A DNA stretch of 8,688 nt from Bacillota bacterium (GTDB lineage: Bacteria > Bacillota > Sulfobacillia > JABLXB01): NCBI GenBank assembly GCA_024653225.1, contig JANLGA010000038.1:9473-18160 (forward strand), given 5' to 3'. Shown piece after piece: positions 1 through 5,680 of the stretch. The translations under genes and the position numbers were made by a program. How positions within the stretch are numbered: position 1 is the stretch's first letter; each line of letters begins with the position of its first letter. A model generated the notes under the pieces. The model was not told where the DNA came from. It saw only the letters and a program-made list of their open reading frames with translations, and searched no databases.

Positions 1-403
1 AGGCGCGCAGACCCGCCTCGGACACCGCCCGTGCGACCTCGTCCATGTGAAAGTACATGTCGCAGAACGTCGTCACTCCAGCCCTGGTCATCTCCGCGCA
101 CGCCAGCACGGCCCCCCAGTAAACGTCTTCCCTGCCCATCCGCGCTTCCGCGGGCCATATCTTCGTCCTCAGCCAGTCGTCCAGGCCCAGGTCATTCGCC
201 CAGGCCCTGAGAAGGCTCATCGCGGAATGAGCGTGCGCGTTGATGAAGCCCGGCATCACGACACAGCCCGACGCGTCGTACGACGGGCAGTCCCACGGCG
301 CGGAGGCACCGCCGCGGGGTCCCACGTAGGCGATACTGTCTCCGAGCACGAGCACGTCCCAGCCCGCCCGGAACTCCACGTCCCGCCGCGGTCCCTCGAT
401 CAT
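1..403 (-). CDS. mtaD: 5'-methylthioadenosine/S-adenosylhomocysteine deaminase, N-terminal part (cut by the window edge)
   Basis: This is the N-terminal part of a metal-dependent amidohydrolase that deaminates MTA and SAH (and often 5'-deoxyadenosine or adenosine) to the inosine forms in the cytoplasm. The hallmark MPGFINAHAHSAMSLLR (two metal-ligand histidines in HAH) is followed by a stretch with the spacing of Thermotoga and clostridial MtaD: KIWPAEARMGREDVYWG, then RAGVTTFCDMYFHMDEVA. The rest lies beyond base 1. The start is uncertain. ATG 403-401 has a GGGGG run 7 nt upstream. However, the same frame stays open back to the ahcY stop and encodes LLIRGGTV, which matches the first beta strand normally present in this family. 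No ATG, GTG or TTG precedes that strand in frame. A GTG at 467-465 overlaps the ahcY stop (GTGA) but runs into TGA after seven codons. It is the last gene seen in the SAM by-product recycling operon. The family call is secure; substrate breadth is inferred. Confidence 0.9.
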   Translation of the reverse strand, partial: MIEGPRRDVEFRAGWDVLVLGDSIAYVGPRGGASAPWDCPSYDASGCVVMPGFINAHAHSAMSLLRAWANDLGLDDWLRTKIWPAEARMGREDVYWGAVLACAEMTRAGVTTFCDMYFHMDEVARAVSEAGLRA

Positions 404-463
404 CACCGTGCCCCCGCGTATAAGCAGGGCGGCCGATCCTGACTCAACCGGGTCCGCGATCGC

Positions 464-1705
464 TCACTCCCTCCACGACTCGAGGTAAGCCGCCTGTCGC
501 TCGTCGAGTTCGTCTATGGCGACCCCGAGCGCCCGGAGTCGCAAGCGGGCCACCTCCTCGTCTATTTCCGGCGGGACACCCACAACCCGCGCTCCCAGCG
601 ACGGGGCATTCTCCTTCACGAACCTCAGGGCCAGCGCCTGGACTGCGAAACTCATGTCCATTATCTCGATCGGGTGCCCGTCGGCGGCCGCCAGGTTCAC
701 GAGCCTCCCGTCGCCAAGAAGGTATAGCCGCCTCCCATCGCCCGTGAGGTACTCCGTGACGCACTCCCTCGGGTGTGATACCGCAGTGCTTACCGCGGCG
801 AGGTCGGGCTTGGATATCTCCACGTCGAAGTGGCCGGCGTTGGCGAGCAGGGCGCCGTCCTTCATGAGTTCGAAATGGGGCCTGCGAAGGACGTCCCTGC
901 ACCCCGTGACGGTCACGAAGATGTCTCCCAGCCCGGCCGCTTCTAAGGAAGTCATCACCCTATGACCGTCCGCCAGGGCCTCGTTCGCCTTGACCGGATC
1001 CACCTCACAAACGACGACGTTCGCGCCCAGCCCACGCGCCCTGAGCGCGACCCCCTTCCCGCACCAGCCGTACCCCAGCACCACCACGGTCTTTCCGGCG
1101 ATCAGCACGTTGGTGGCCCGCATGATGCCGTCCCACACGGATTGGCCGCTCCCGTACCTGTTGTCGAACAGTTGCTTGCATCGCGCGTTGTTCACCGCGA
1201 CCATGGGGAATCTCAACACGCCGTCGCGCTCCATCGCGCGGAGTCTCCTTACGCCGGTCGTCGTCTCCTCGCAGCCACCCAGCACCGCCTTCGCCAGGTC
1301 GGGGACGTCGTGGAGGGCCCCCGTGAGGTCGCCGCCGTCGTCAATCACGAGGTTGGGGCGGTCCGCCGCCACCGCCCTGACGAACCGGTCGTACTCCTCC
1401 CCCGTCGCCCCGTGCCAGCCGTAGACGCGGATGCCCGCCTCGGCCAGTGCCGCCGCCACGTCGTCTTGGGTGGAGAGCGGGTTCGACCCCGCCAGCGACA
1501 CCTCGGCCCCGGCCTCCGCGAGCGCCATGGCCAGGTCGGCGGTCTTCGCTTCCAGGTGCAAGCATATCCCGATCCTGAGGCCCGCGAACGGCTTTTCCTC
1601 GCGGAACCTGCGCCGGACCTCGCACAGTACGGGCATGTGATCCGACGCCCAGCGGATCTTCCTTTCACCCCCGGGCGCGAGCGCCGGGTCACGCACGATA
1701 CTCAT
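464..1705 (-). CDS. ahcY: S-adenosylhomocysteine hydrolase, possibly preferring S-inosylhomocysteine
   Basis: This is an NAD-dependent cytoplasmic hydrolase, 413 aa, that splits S-adenosylhomocysteine (or its deaminated form S-inosylhomocysteine) into homocysteine and nucleoside and so relieves inhibition of methyltransferases. Visible landmarks are SNPLSTQDDVAAAL (74-87), DDGGDLT (122-128), CEETTTGVRRL (145-155), the catalytic Lys177 and Asp181 in CKQLFDNRYG, the NAD-binding GYGWCGKG (211-218), GHFDVEI (291-297) and LVNLAAADGHPIEIMD (335-350). The protein lacks the Lys/Tyr C-terminal tail of eukaryotic and long bacterial enzymes, as in Thermotoga and archaeal forms. At the base-recognition site, human H55-x-T57-x-E59 is replaced by H50-L-E52-A-K54 (CLHLEAKTADL). 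The same HLEAKTA pattern is known to me from Thermotoga, and archaeal short SAHHs include the Methanocaldococcus S-inosylhomocysteine hydrolase. The start is ATG 1705-1703, overlapping the upstream gene's TGA (ATGA), so translational coupling is likely. Confidence 0.96.
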   Translation of the reverse strand: MSIVRDPALAPGGERKIRWASDHMPVLCEVRRRFREEKPFAGLRIGICLHLEAKTADLAMALAEAGAEVSLAGSNPLSTQDDVAAALAEAGIRVYGWHGATGEEYDRFVRAVAADRPNLVIDDGGDLTGALHDVPDLAKAVLGGCEETTTGVRRLRAMERDGVLRFPMVAVNNARCKQLFDNRYGSGQSVWDGIMRATNVLIAGKTVVVLGYGWCGKGVALRARGLGANVVVCEVDPVKANEALADGHRVMTSLEAAGLGDIFVTVTGCRDVLRRPHFELMKDGALLANAGHFDVEISKPDLAAVSTAVSHPRECVTEYLTGDGRRLYLLGDGRLVNLAAADGHPIEIMDMSFAVQALALRFVKENAPSLGARVVGVPPEIDEEVARLRLRALGVAIDELDERQAAYLESWRE

Positions 1706-2508
1706 TTCCCCGCACCGACCCCCCGCAGCTCGGCGAGCCGACTCCAGTTTCTCCTGCAACCGCACCCCGCCGCGGCGACAAGCCGCCCGGCCGCCCGGCA
1801 CAGCACCTCCGCCACGCGTCCGGAGGTCTCCGCCATGACTTGTACTACCTCCTCGTGGCTGAGTTCCCGGCGCGCGATGCCGGCGGCGAAATTGGTCACT
1901 ATTCCCAGTAGCCCGTAACACATGCCGGCCTCCCTGGCCAAGACCACCTCGGGAACGTTCGTCATCCCAACCAGGTCGCCGCCGAGAACTGAGAACGCCC
2001 GGATCTCCGCGCGGGTCTCGAACCGCGGCCCGTCGGTGCACACATAACAGCCCGAGCGATGCACGCGGAGCCCGAGGCTCTCGGACGAATCTATCAGGGC
2101 CTTGCGGACCTCCGCGCAGTACGGGTCCGTCATGTCGGTGTGAACGACGCCGGCTTTGCTTCCCTCGAAGAACGTGGCGGGGCGACACTTGGTGAAGTCT
2201 ATGAACTGATCCACCGCGACGAGGTCGCCGGGAAGCATGGCCGAGTTCAGCGACCCCGAGGCCGCCGTGCCCATGACCCTTTCCGCTCCCATCCACCATA
2301 GCGCCCAGATATTCGCCCGGTAGTTCACGCGGTGAGGCGGGATCGTGTGGCCCTCCCCATGCCTCGGAACCAGGAGCACCTCGACGCCGGCGATCTTTCC
2401 CTGCTTCATCAGGGCGTCCCCGTACGGAGTCTTCACGGTGACGTCCCGCGCATCCGTCAGGGACACCGCGTCACACACGCCCGTTCCGCCTATTATCCCG
2501 ATCCTCAA
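1702..2508 (-). CDS. mtnP: MTA/MTI-family phosphorylase (probably 5'-methylthioinosine phosphorylase)
   Basis: This 268-aa purine nucleoside phosphorylase of the MTAP/PNP II family cleaves methylthio-nucleosides with phosphate to a purine base and methylthioribose-1-phosphate. Visible landmarks are the phosphate-binding GGTG (7-10), RHGEGHTIPPHRVNYRAN (49-66), GTAASGSLN (80-88), CTDGPRFETRAEIR (157-170) and MTNVPEVVLAREAGMCYG (182-199). Where adenine-specific MTAP carries the TDYD motif whose Asp contacts N6/N7, this protein has TNFAAG (205-210). Asn at that position is the PNP-like residue that recognises a 6-oxopurine, so methylthioinosine is the more likely substrate, consistent with mtaD downstream. 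I choose the TTG start at 2508-2506. It gives the normal N-terminus (MRIGIIGGTG), has GAGGGGGG with 6 nt spacing, and overlaps the DUF72 stop as TTGA. The open frame extends far upstream, but only through the DUF72 gene in another frame. The substrate call is inference. Confidence 0.93.
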   Translation of the reverse strand: MRIGIIGGTGVCDAVSLTDARDVTVKTPYGDALMKQGKIAGVEVLLVPRHGEGHTIPPHRVNYRANIWALWWMGAERVMGTAASGSLNSAMLPGDLVAVDQFIDFTKCRPATFFEGSKAGVVHTDMTDPYCAEVRKALIDSSESLGLRVHRSGCYVCTDGPRFETRAEIRAFSVLGGDLVGMTNVPEVVLAREAGMCYGLLGIVTNFAAGIARRELSHEEVVQVMAETSGRVAEVLCRAAGRLVAAAGCGCRRNWSRLAELRGVGAGK

Positions 2509-3341
2509 CCCAGACCCCCCTCGTCCAGGCCCGGGAGAGTCCCCGCCGGAACCGGCGGGCCGAGTCCCAGCAATTCCTTCATCATCAGCGAATTCCGCGC
2601 GGCCTTCCCCCCGTGACAGTTGTTGAACAGGACGTATGTTTTGTCCGATGCCTGGTCTATGCTGACTATCTTGGGAACCCATTCCTCCAGCTCTTCCTTC
2701 GAATAGAGATAGTCGTATCGCTCGGAAGCGTGCTCGTGGTTCCACCACTTGGCCGCATTCCTGCCGTGGAACCTCACGTAGGCTGTCCTCGATGTCGTGA
2801 CCGCCACCCGCGGCATTAGTCCCCTGAGCCTGGGCTCGTCCACGCAACAGAACCCGATGCCCGCCGCCTTCAGGAACTCGAACGTGGACTCGGTGACCCA
2901 AGAGCTGTTTCGGTATTCGACGACGAGGGGAAGCCCCCGGCACATTTCCTTGAATCCCGCCAGGTAGTCCAGGGACTCACTCGAGGGCTTGAAGGAGAAC
3001 GGGAATTGGGCCAGCACGCACCCGAGCTTGCCCGCGGACACCATGGGCTCAAGGGAATCCACGAAGGCGCGGAACGTCTCTCCCAGGGCTTCCCCGTCCG
3101 CAGGCGGCTCGTGGGTCATGGCCTTGTTCGCCTTGACGCAGAATTCGAAGCCGGGGGGAGTCCTGTCGCAAAGGCCCTTCATCGTCTTCGGCGTGGGCAT
3201 CCGATAATACGTGAAGTCCAGCTCCACCACATTGAAGAAACGGGAGTAATACCCGAGGAACTCCGCTTCCCGCGCGCCCTCCGGGTAGAAAGTGCCCCTC
3301 CAGTCGGCGTAGCTGAAGCCGGCCGTACCCACCAGTATCAA
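2505..3341 (-). CDS. DUF72 / YecE-family protein
   Basis: This is a 278-aa protein of the DUF72 (COG1801, YecE) family, which has a TIM-barrel fold related to sugar isomerases and no settled function. Visible family signatures are VGTAGFSYADWRGTFYP (4-20), the VVELDFTYYRMPT block, LPLVVEYRNSSW, the TAYVRFHGRNAAKWW block, and LFNNCHGGKAARNS near the C-terminus (FNN-x-H-x-G and AxxN pattern). Length is normal for the family. No signal peptide or membrane segment is visible, so it is probably cytoplasmic. The start is TTG 3341-3339, whose TG A overlaps the ndk stop (TTGA). A GGAGGCGGG stretch lies upstream but is spaced rather far away, so coupling to ndk translation is the likelier route of initiation. 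Its 3' end overlaps the phosphorylase start in the same way. Its place inside a SAM by-product operon does not assign a function. Confidence 0.93.
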   Translation of the reverse strand: MILVGTAGFSYADWRGTFYPEGAREAEFLGYYSRFFNVVELDFTYYRMPTPKTMKGLCDRTPPGFEFCVKANKAMTHEPPADGEALGETFRAFVDSLEPMVSAGKLGCVLAQFPFSFKPSSESLDYLAGFKEMCRGLPLVVEYRNSSWVTESTFEFLKAAGIGFCCVDEPRLRGLMPRVAVTTSRTAYVRFHGRNAAKWWNHEHASERYDYLYSKEELEEWVPKIVSIDQASDKTYVLFNNCHGGKAARNSLMMKELLGLGPPVPAGTLPGLDEGGLG

Positions 3342-3778
3342 GGTTCGGCACCCGCCTCCACGAGACGGGCGCCGCCGATCTCCGGAAAGAAAAGGCGGAT
3401 CTCGGAGACGGCCGTCTCCGGGGAATCGGAAGCGTGTATCACATTCTGAGTGATGTCGAGGCCGAGATCCCCCCGGATCGTGCCGGGCCGGGCCAGGGCG
3501 GGATCCGTGGCCCCCACCAGTTCCCTCAACCTCTCGACGGCCGCCGGTCCTTCGCAGACGGCCGCCACGACGGGGCCGGACGTGATGTGTTCCAGCAGCA
3601 TGGGGTAGAAAGGCTTGCCCCTATGCACCCTGTAGTGGGCCTCCGCCTGCCCCGCGTCCAGGCGCATCATCTTCAGGGCCACGATGGAAAGACCGCTCTT
3701 CTCCAGCCTTCCGATCACCTCGCCCACGAGCCCTCTCCGCACCCCGTCCGGCTTGATCAGCGCCAGCGTCCGCTCCAA
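3338..3778 (-). CDS. ndk: Nucleoside diphosphate kinase
   Basis: This 146-aa enzyme transfers the gamma-phosphate of ATP to other NDPs through a phosphohistidine and keeps cytoplasmic NTP and dNTP pools balanced. It shows IKPDGVRRGLVGEVI (8-22, with Lys9), HYRVHRGKPFYPMLLEHITSGPV (split here: HYRVHRGKPF then YPMLLEHITSGPV), RPGTIRGDLGLDI (97-109) and NVIHASDS (112-119), where His115 is the phosphorylated residue. The usual glycine of NVIHGSDS is alanine here, a tolerated change. The start is TTG 3778-3776, the only usual start codon between the M42 stop and the conserved N-terminus. It is preceded by GGGGGG at 3791-3786 with 7 nt spacing. A 71-nt gap holding a small hairpin separates it from the upstream aminopeptidase gene, and its stop overlaps the DUF72 start. 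Confidence 0.97.
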   Translation of the reverse strand: MERTLALIKPDGVRRGLVGEVIGRLEKSGLSIVALKMMRLDAGQAEAHYRVHRGKPFYPMLLEHITSGPVVAAVCEGPAAVERLRELVGATDPALARPGTIRGDLGLDITQNVIHASDSPETAVSEIRLFFPEIGGARLVEAGAEP

Positions 3779-3785
3779 CGAACGT

Positions 3786-3811
3786 CCCCCCGTGCCCCCA
3801 TTCGCGGGGGC
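3786..3811 (-). promoter_or_regulatory. Hairpin next to the ndk ribosome binding site
   Basis: Read on the minus strand, GCCCCC (3811-3806), loop GCGAAT, GGGGGC (3799-3794) form a perfect 6-bp stem. The next bases, ACG then GGGGGG (3791-3786), are the ndk ribosome binding run. The C-run could pair either with the hairpin partner or with the ndk G-run, so it could hide or free the site, or simply stabilise the intercistronic mRNA between the M42 gene and ndk. There is no T-tract, so I do not call it a terminator. The rest of the 71-nt gap (3779-3849) shows no clear promoter. The regulatory role is inference. Confidence 0.4.
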
Positions 3812-3849
3812 GCCAGCATTCGGTGTCGTCTTCCCTGCGCCGCCCGAGG

Positions 3850-4923
3850 CTACCGCTTGAACTCCGCCGCCGTCGCCGCATCCAGCCGCTCGATGACGCT
3901 CGTCATCAAGGCGGCGGCGCTTTCGAAGTCGTCCCTGTGTATCAACCCGACGTGCGAGTGTATGTAGCGTGACGGCACGCCTATCACGAGCGAGGGGACC
4001 CCCGCGCCGTGGATGTGCATCTTCCCGGCGTCCGTTCCGCCCCTGGCCATGTAGCTGAACTGAAGCGGCACACCGGTCTCCTTGGCCACAGAGATCACGA
4101 AGTCGCGCAGCTTCGCGCTCGGCACCATCGAGGCGTCGTACACCGTGAGCGCCGGGCCCTTTCCGAGCCTCGTGGGCGCTTCGTGCTCCTCGAGCCCCGG
4201 GGTGCCCCCGGACACGTCCACCTCCAGCGCGAATCCCACGTCCGGATTCACGATGTGCGAGGCCGTCGTGGCCCCCCTGAGCCCGACTTCCTCCTGCACA
4301 GTTCCCACTGCGTAAACGGTGTTGGGGTGATTCACGCCGGACAGTCTCCTCAACACCTCTATGAAGAGCGCGCAGCCGACCCGGTCGTCCCACGCCTTGG
4401 CCATGAGTACCTTGCCGTTCCCCATGACACCGAACCCGCTGACGGGCAGGATCGGGTCTCCGGGGCGTATCCCCAGCCCCTCTGCTTCCTCCCGGCTCGA
4501 GGCGCCCACGTCAATGAACATGTCCTTCATTTGGACCACTTTCTTCCGGTCTTCCTCGCTCATCAGGTGCGGCGCCTTCGCGCCGATGATGCCGGGGACG
4601 TCCCCCCGGGCGGTCTTCACGACCACCCGCTGGGCGAGAAGCACCTGGTCGAACCATCCGCCCACGCCCTGGAACTTGATGAATCCCTTTTCCGTGATGT
4701 ACGCCACGATGAACCCGACCTCGTCCATGTGGCCCGCGAGCATGATCCTCGGCGATTGGGCGGTCCCCTGCTTCTTGCAGATGATGCTGCCCAGCCCGTC
4801 GTATTCTATGGACCCGTACTGCTCGCAGTACTTGCGGATGACGTCCCTCACTTCGCGCTCGAAACCGGGGAGGCCTGACGCCTCCGTCAACTCCCTGAAC
4901 AACGCGTCAATCTCGTGGCTCAA
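3850..4923 (-). CDS. M42-family metallo-aminopeptidase (TET/FrvX/YsdC type)
   Basis: This 357-aa di-metal aminopeptidase belongs to peptidase family M42. Members form large tetrahedral cytoplasmic assemblies that trim peptides; some relatives are annotated as endoglucanase M or deblocking aminopeptidase. The ligands are in order: His65 and Asp67 in LAGHMDEVG, the bridging Asp179 in AWDDRVG, catalytic Glu211 and ligand Glu212 in TVQEEVGLRG, Asp236 in LEVDVSGG and His324 in YIHSHVGLIH. The RGGTDAGKMHIHGAGVPS segment (294-311) is also typical. No signal peptide is seen. The start is TTG 4923-4921 with AAGGGGGG (4939-4932) at 8 nt spacing, giving the normal family N-terminus (MSHEIDALFRELTEASGLPG). 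It is the first gene of the left-hand operon, about 25 nt after the predicted transcription start. No specific link with the methylthio-nucleoside genes is evident. The substrate is unknown. Confidence 0.95.
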   Translation of the reverse strand: MSHEIDALFRELTEASGLPGFEREVRDVIRKYCEQYGSIEYDGLGSIICKKQGTAQSPRIMLAGHMDEVGFIVAYITEKGFIKFQGVGGWFDQVLLAQRVVVKTARGDVPGIIGAKAPHLMSEEDRKKVVQMKDMFIDVGASSREEAEGLGIRPGDPILPVSGFGVMGNGKVLMAKAWDDRVGCALFIEVLRRLSGVNHPNTVYAVGTVQEEVGLRGATTASHIVNPDVGFALEVDVSGGTPGLEEHEAPTRLGKGPALTVYDASMVPSAKLRDFVISVAKETGVPLQFSYMARGGTDAGKMHIHGAGVPSLVIGVPSRYIHSHVGLIHRDDFESAAALMTSVIERLDAATAAEFKR

Positions 4924-4931
4924 AGACGTTG

Positions 4932-4939
4932 CCCCCCTT
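4932..4939 (-). promoter_or_regulatory. Ribosome binding site of the M42 gene, deciding a TTG start
   Basis: AAGGGGGG read on the minus strand lies 8 nt before TTG 4923-4921. No ATG or GTG in frame would keep the conserved N-terminus, so this site supports the TTG start. It is one of several sites in the window with a G-run in place of GGAGG. Confidence 0.75.
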
Positions 4940-4954
4940 CGTCGGACAGTCTAT

Positions 4955-4960
4955 ATTATA
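4955..4960 (-). promoter_or_regulatory. -10 box of the M42-ndk-mtnP-ahcY-mtaD operon
   Basis: A perfect TATAAT on the minus strand sits 31 nt upstream of the TTG start, in an AT-rich island within very GC-rich DNA. Transcription would begin near 4948 and give a short leader with a good ribosome binding site. At 16-18 nt further upstream there is no good -35 match (GAGGAA-like sequence only), so the promoter may be weak or need an activator. Confidence 0.6.
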
Positions 4961-4963
4961 CAC

Positions 4964-4981
4964 CCTTGCAAGGAAGATTCC
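4964..4981 (-). promoter_or_regulatory. Overlapping dyads in the promoter spacer, possible operator
   Basis: CCTTGCAAGG (4964-4973) is a perfect 10-bp palindrome, and GGAA-GA-TTCC (4972-4981) is a second small dyad that overlaps it by two bases. Together they fill the space just upstream of the -10 box, where a repressor or activator would act. I know no regulator with this exact site; the role is inferred from symmetry and position only. Confidence 0.35.
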
Positions 4982-4994
4982 TCCAGGAAATCTC

Positions 4995-5030
4995 AAGCCC
5001 TACGGCCCATGATTGCCGGCCGTAGGGCTT
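4995..5030 (-). terminator. Strong hairpin after speD, probable terminator
   Basis: The arms at 4995-5007 and 5018-5030 (AAGCCCTACGGCC and its exact complement) form a perfect 13-bp stem with a 10-nt loop. It lies 82 nt past the speD stop and 35 nt upstream of the next -10 box. On the minus strand the stem ends in TT followed by GAGATTTCC, so the T-tract is poor. A terminator, an mRNA 3'-end stabiliser and a protein binding site for the next operon are all possible. Between it and speD (5031-5112) I see only a weak 6-bp inverted repeat around the speD stop (5102-5107 with 5119-5124) and a short G-run. Confidence 0.6.
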
Positions 5031-5112
5031 CAGTAGTGAGCCTTTCGCCCCTTGGAGCCTCTTCGATTATGGGCTAGAATAAATATCCCCCCTGCCCTGC
5101 GGCCGCCTCGCC

Positions 5113-5487
5113 CTAGCTGGCGGCTTGTACACCCGCTTCCTGGAATATCCCCCGCCTGGTCTCCGTGGCAGTGTAGTTTTCGGCCTCGAGGTCCCTCAGT
5201 ATGCTACTCATTACGTCCCAGGGATCCACCCTCGTCCCGCACGTGAATACGTCCACGGCCGCGTAGCCGTACTCGGGCCAGGTGTGGACGGCGACGTGGG
5301 ACTCCGAGATCACTACGACTCCTGAGACTCCCTGGGGGTGGAACTTGTGGAACGCCACTTCCCTCACATCAGCGCCGGCTTTGAGAGCCGCGTTGACCAT
5401 GACCTGTTGCACCTTCACCGTGTCATCAAGGATGCTTCGGTTGCAACCATAGACCTCGGCCAACACGTGACGGCCCAAAGCGTTCAT
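5113..5487 (-). CDS. speD: S-adenosylmethionine decarboxylase proenzyme (class 1B)
   Basis: This 124-aa proenzyme cleaves itself to make a pyruvoyl group, then decarboxylates S-adenosylmethionine to provide aminopropyl groups for spermidine and related polyamines. The sequence GVVVISESHVAVHTWPEYG (56-74) includes the Glu62-Ser63 processing site, and His68 and Cys83 (in FTCGTRVDPW) are the other catalytic residues. The numbering matches the well-studied Thermotoga maritima enzyme. The length is that of the short bacterial and archaeal 1B form, which works as a dimer. ATG 5487-5485 follows a GGGGG run about 11 nt upstream. It appears to be a single-gene unit with its own promoter and downstream hairpin. 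No spermidine synthase is in the window. Transfer of the aminopropyl group releases MTA, which the left-hand operon can recycle. Confidence 0.97.
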   Translation of the reverse strand: MNALGRHVLAEVYGCNRSILDDTVKVQQVMVNAALKAGADVREVAFHKFHPQGVSGVVVISESHVAVHTWPEYGYAAVDVFTCGTRVDPWDVMSSILRDLEAENYTATETRRGIFQEAGVQAAS

Positions 5488-5564
5488 GTCATTACCAGCC
5501 CCCTTTGGCAGTCAAAACCCGTATCCTGACGAGAAAAACCCCTCCTTCCAGCCAATCAAGTACG

Positions 5565-5592
5565 ATTCTAGCAAATCCCAGCCAATTGTCAA
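5565..5592 (-). promoter_or_regulatory. Sigma-A-type promoter of speD
   Basis: On the minus strand TTGACA (5592-5587), a 16-nt spacer and TAGAAT (5570-5565) form a near-consensus vegetative promoter. The -10 is preceded by TGC, an extended -10 element. Transcription would start near 5558, leaving a leader of about 70 nt before the speD ATG, with no obvious riboswitch fold. It lies directly after the terminator of the upstream unit, which supports separate expression. Confidence 0.8.
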
Positions 5593-5603
5593 GGATTATG
5601 ACG

Positions 5604-5627
5604 AAAAACGGCCGTCTTCGGCGGCCG
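5604..5627 (-). terminator. Intrinsic terminator of the aminotransferase-fusion unit
   Basis: On the minus strand CGGCCG (5627-5622), a 7-nt loop and CGGCCG (5614-5609) are followed directly by TTTTT (5608-5604). It lies 53 nt after the stop of the fusion gene and 12 nt before the speD -35 box. It is a classical rho-independent layout with a short but all-GC stem. Confidence 0.75.
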
Positions 5628-5680
5628 AACCGCTACTCCAGTGTATTCCGCGCGGCCCTGTGCAGCTCGCGCGACCTGCG

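Noticed and set aside
962..1918. Long plus-strand open frame opposite ahcY
   Set aside because: It is antisense to an unmistakable SAH hydrolase. The translation is low-complexity and rich in Arg, Pro and His, as expected for the complement of GC-rich coding DNA, and it has no recognisable domain.
464..2299. Extended 611-aa version of the SAH hydrolase
   Set aside because: The extra N-terminal residues are an out-of-frame reading of the phosphorylase gene. ATG 1705 gives the normal family N-terminus and overlaps the previous stop.
1702..2943. Extended 413-aa version of the phosphorylase
   Set aside because: The extension reads the DUF72 gene in the wrong frame. TTG 2508 with a good ribosome binding site gives the family N-terminus.
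3338..4393. Extended 351-aa version of ndk
   Set aside because: The added part overlaps the M42 gene in another frame and is low-complexity; TTG 3778 fits the family length.
5031..5100. AGGCTC direct repeat and a GGGGGGATATTTATT stretch upstream of the 13-bp hairpin, considered as a riboswitch or a small gene
   Set aside because: The repeat is six bases only, no compact conserved fold could be built by eye, and no open frame with a start follows the G-run.
5102..5124. GCCGCC/GGCGGC inverted repeat around the speD stop codon as a terminator
   Set aside because: The stem is only 6 bp, it includes coding bases, and no T-tract follows; in such GC-rich DNA it can easily be chance.
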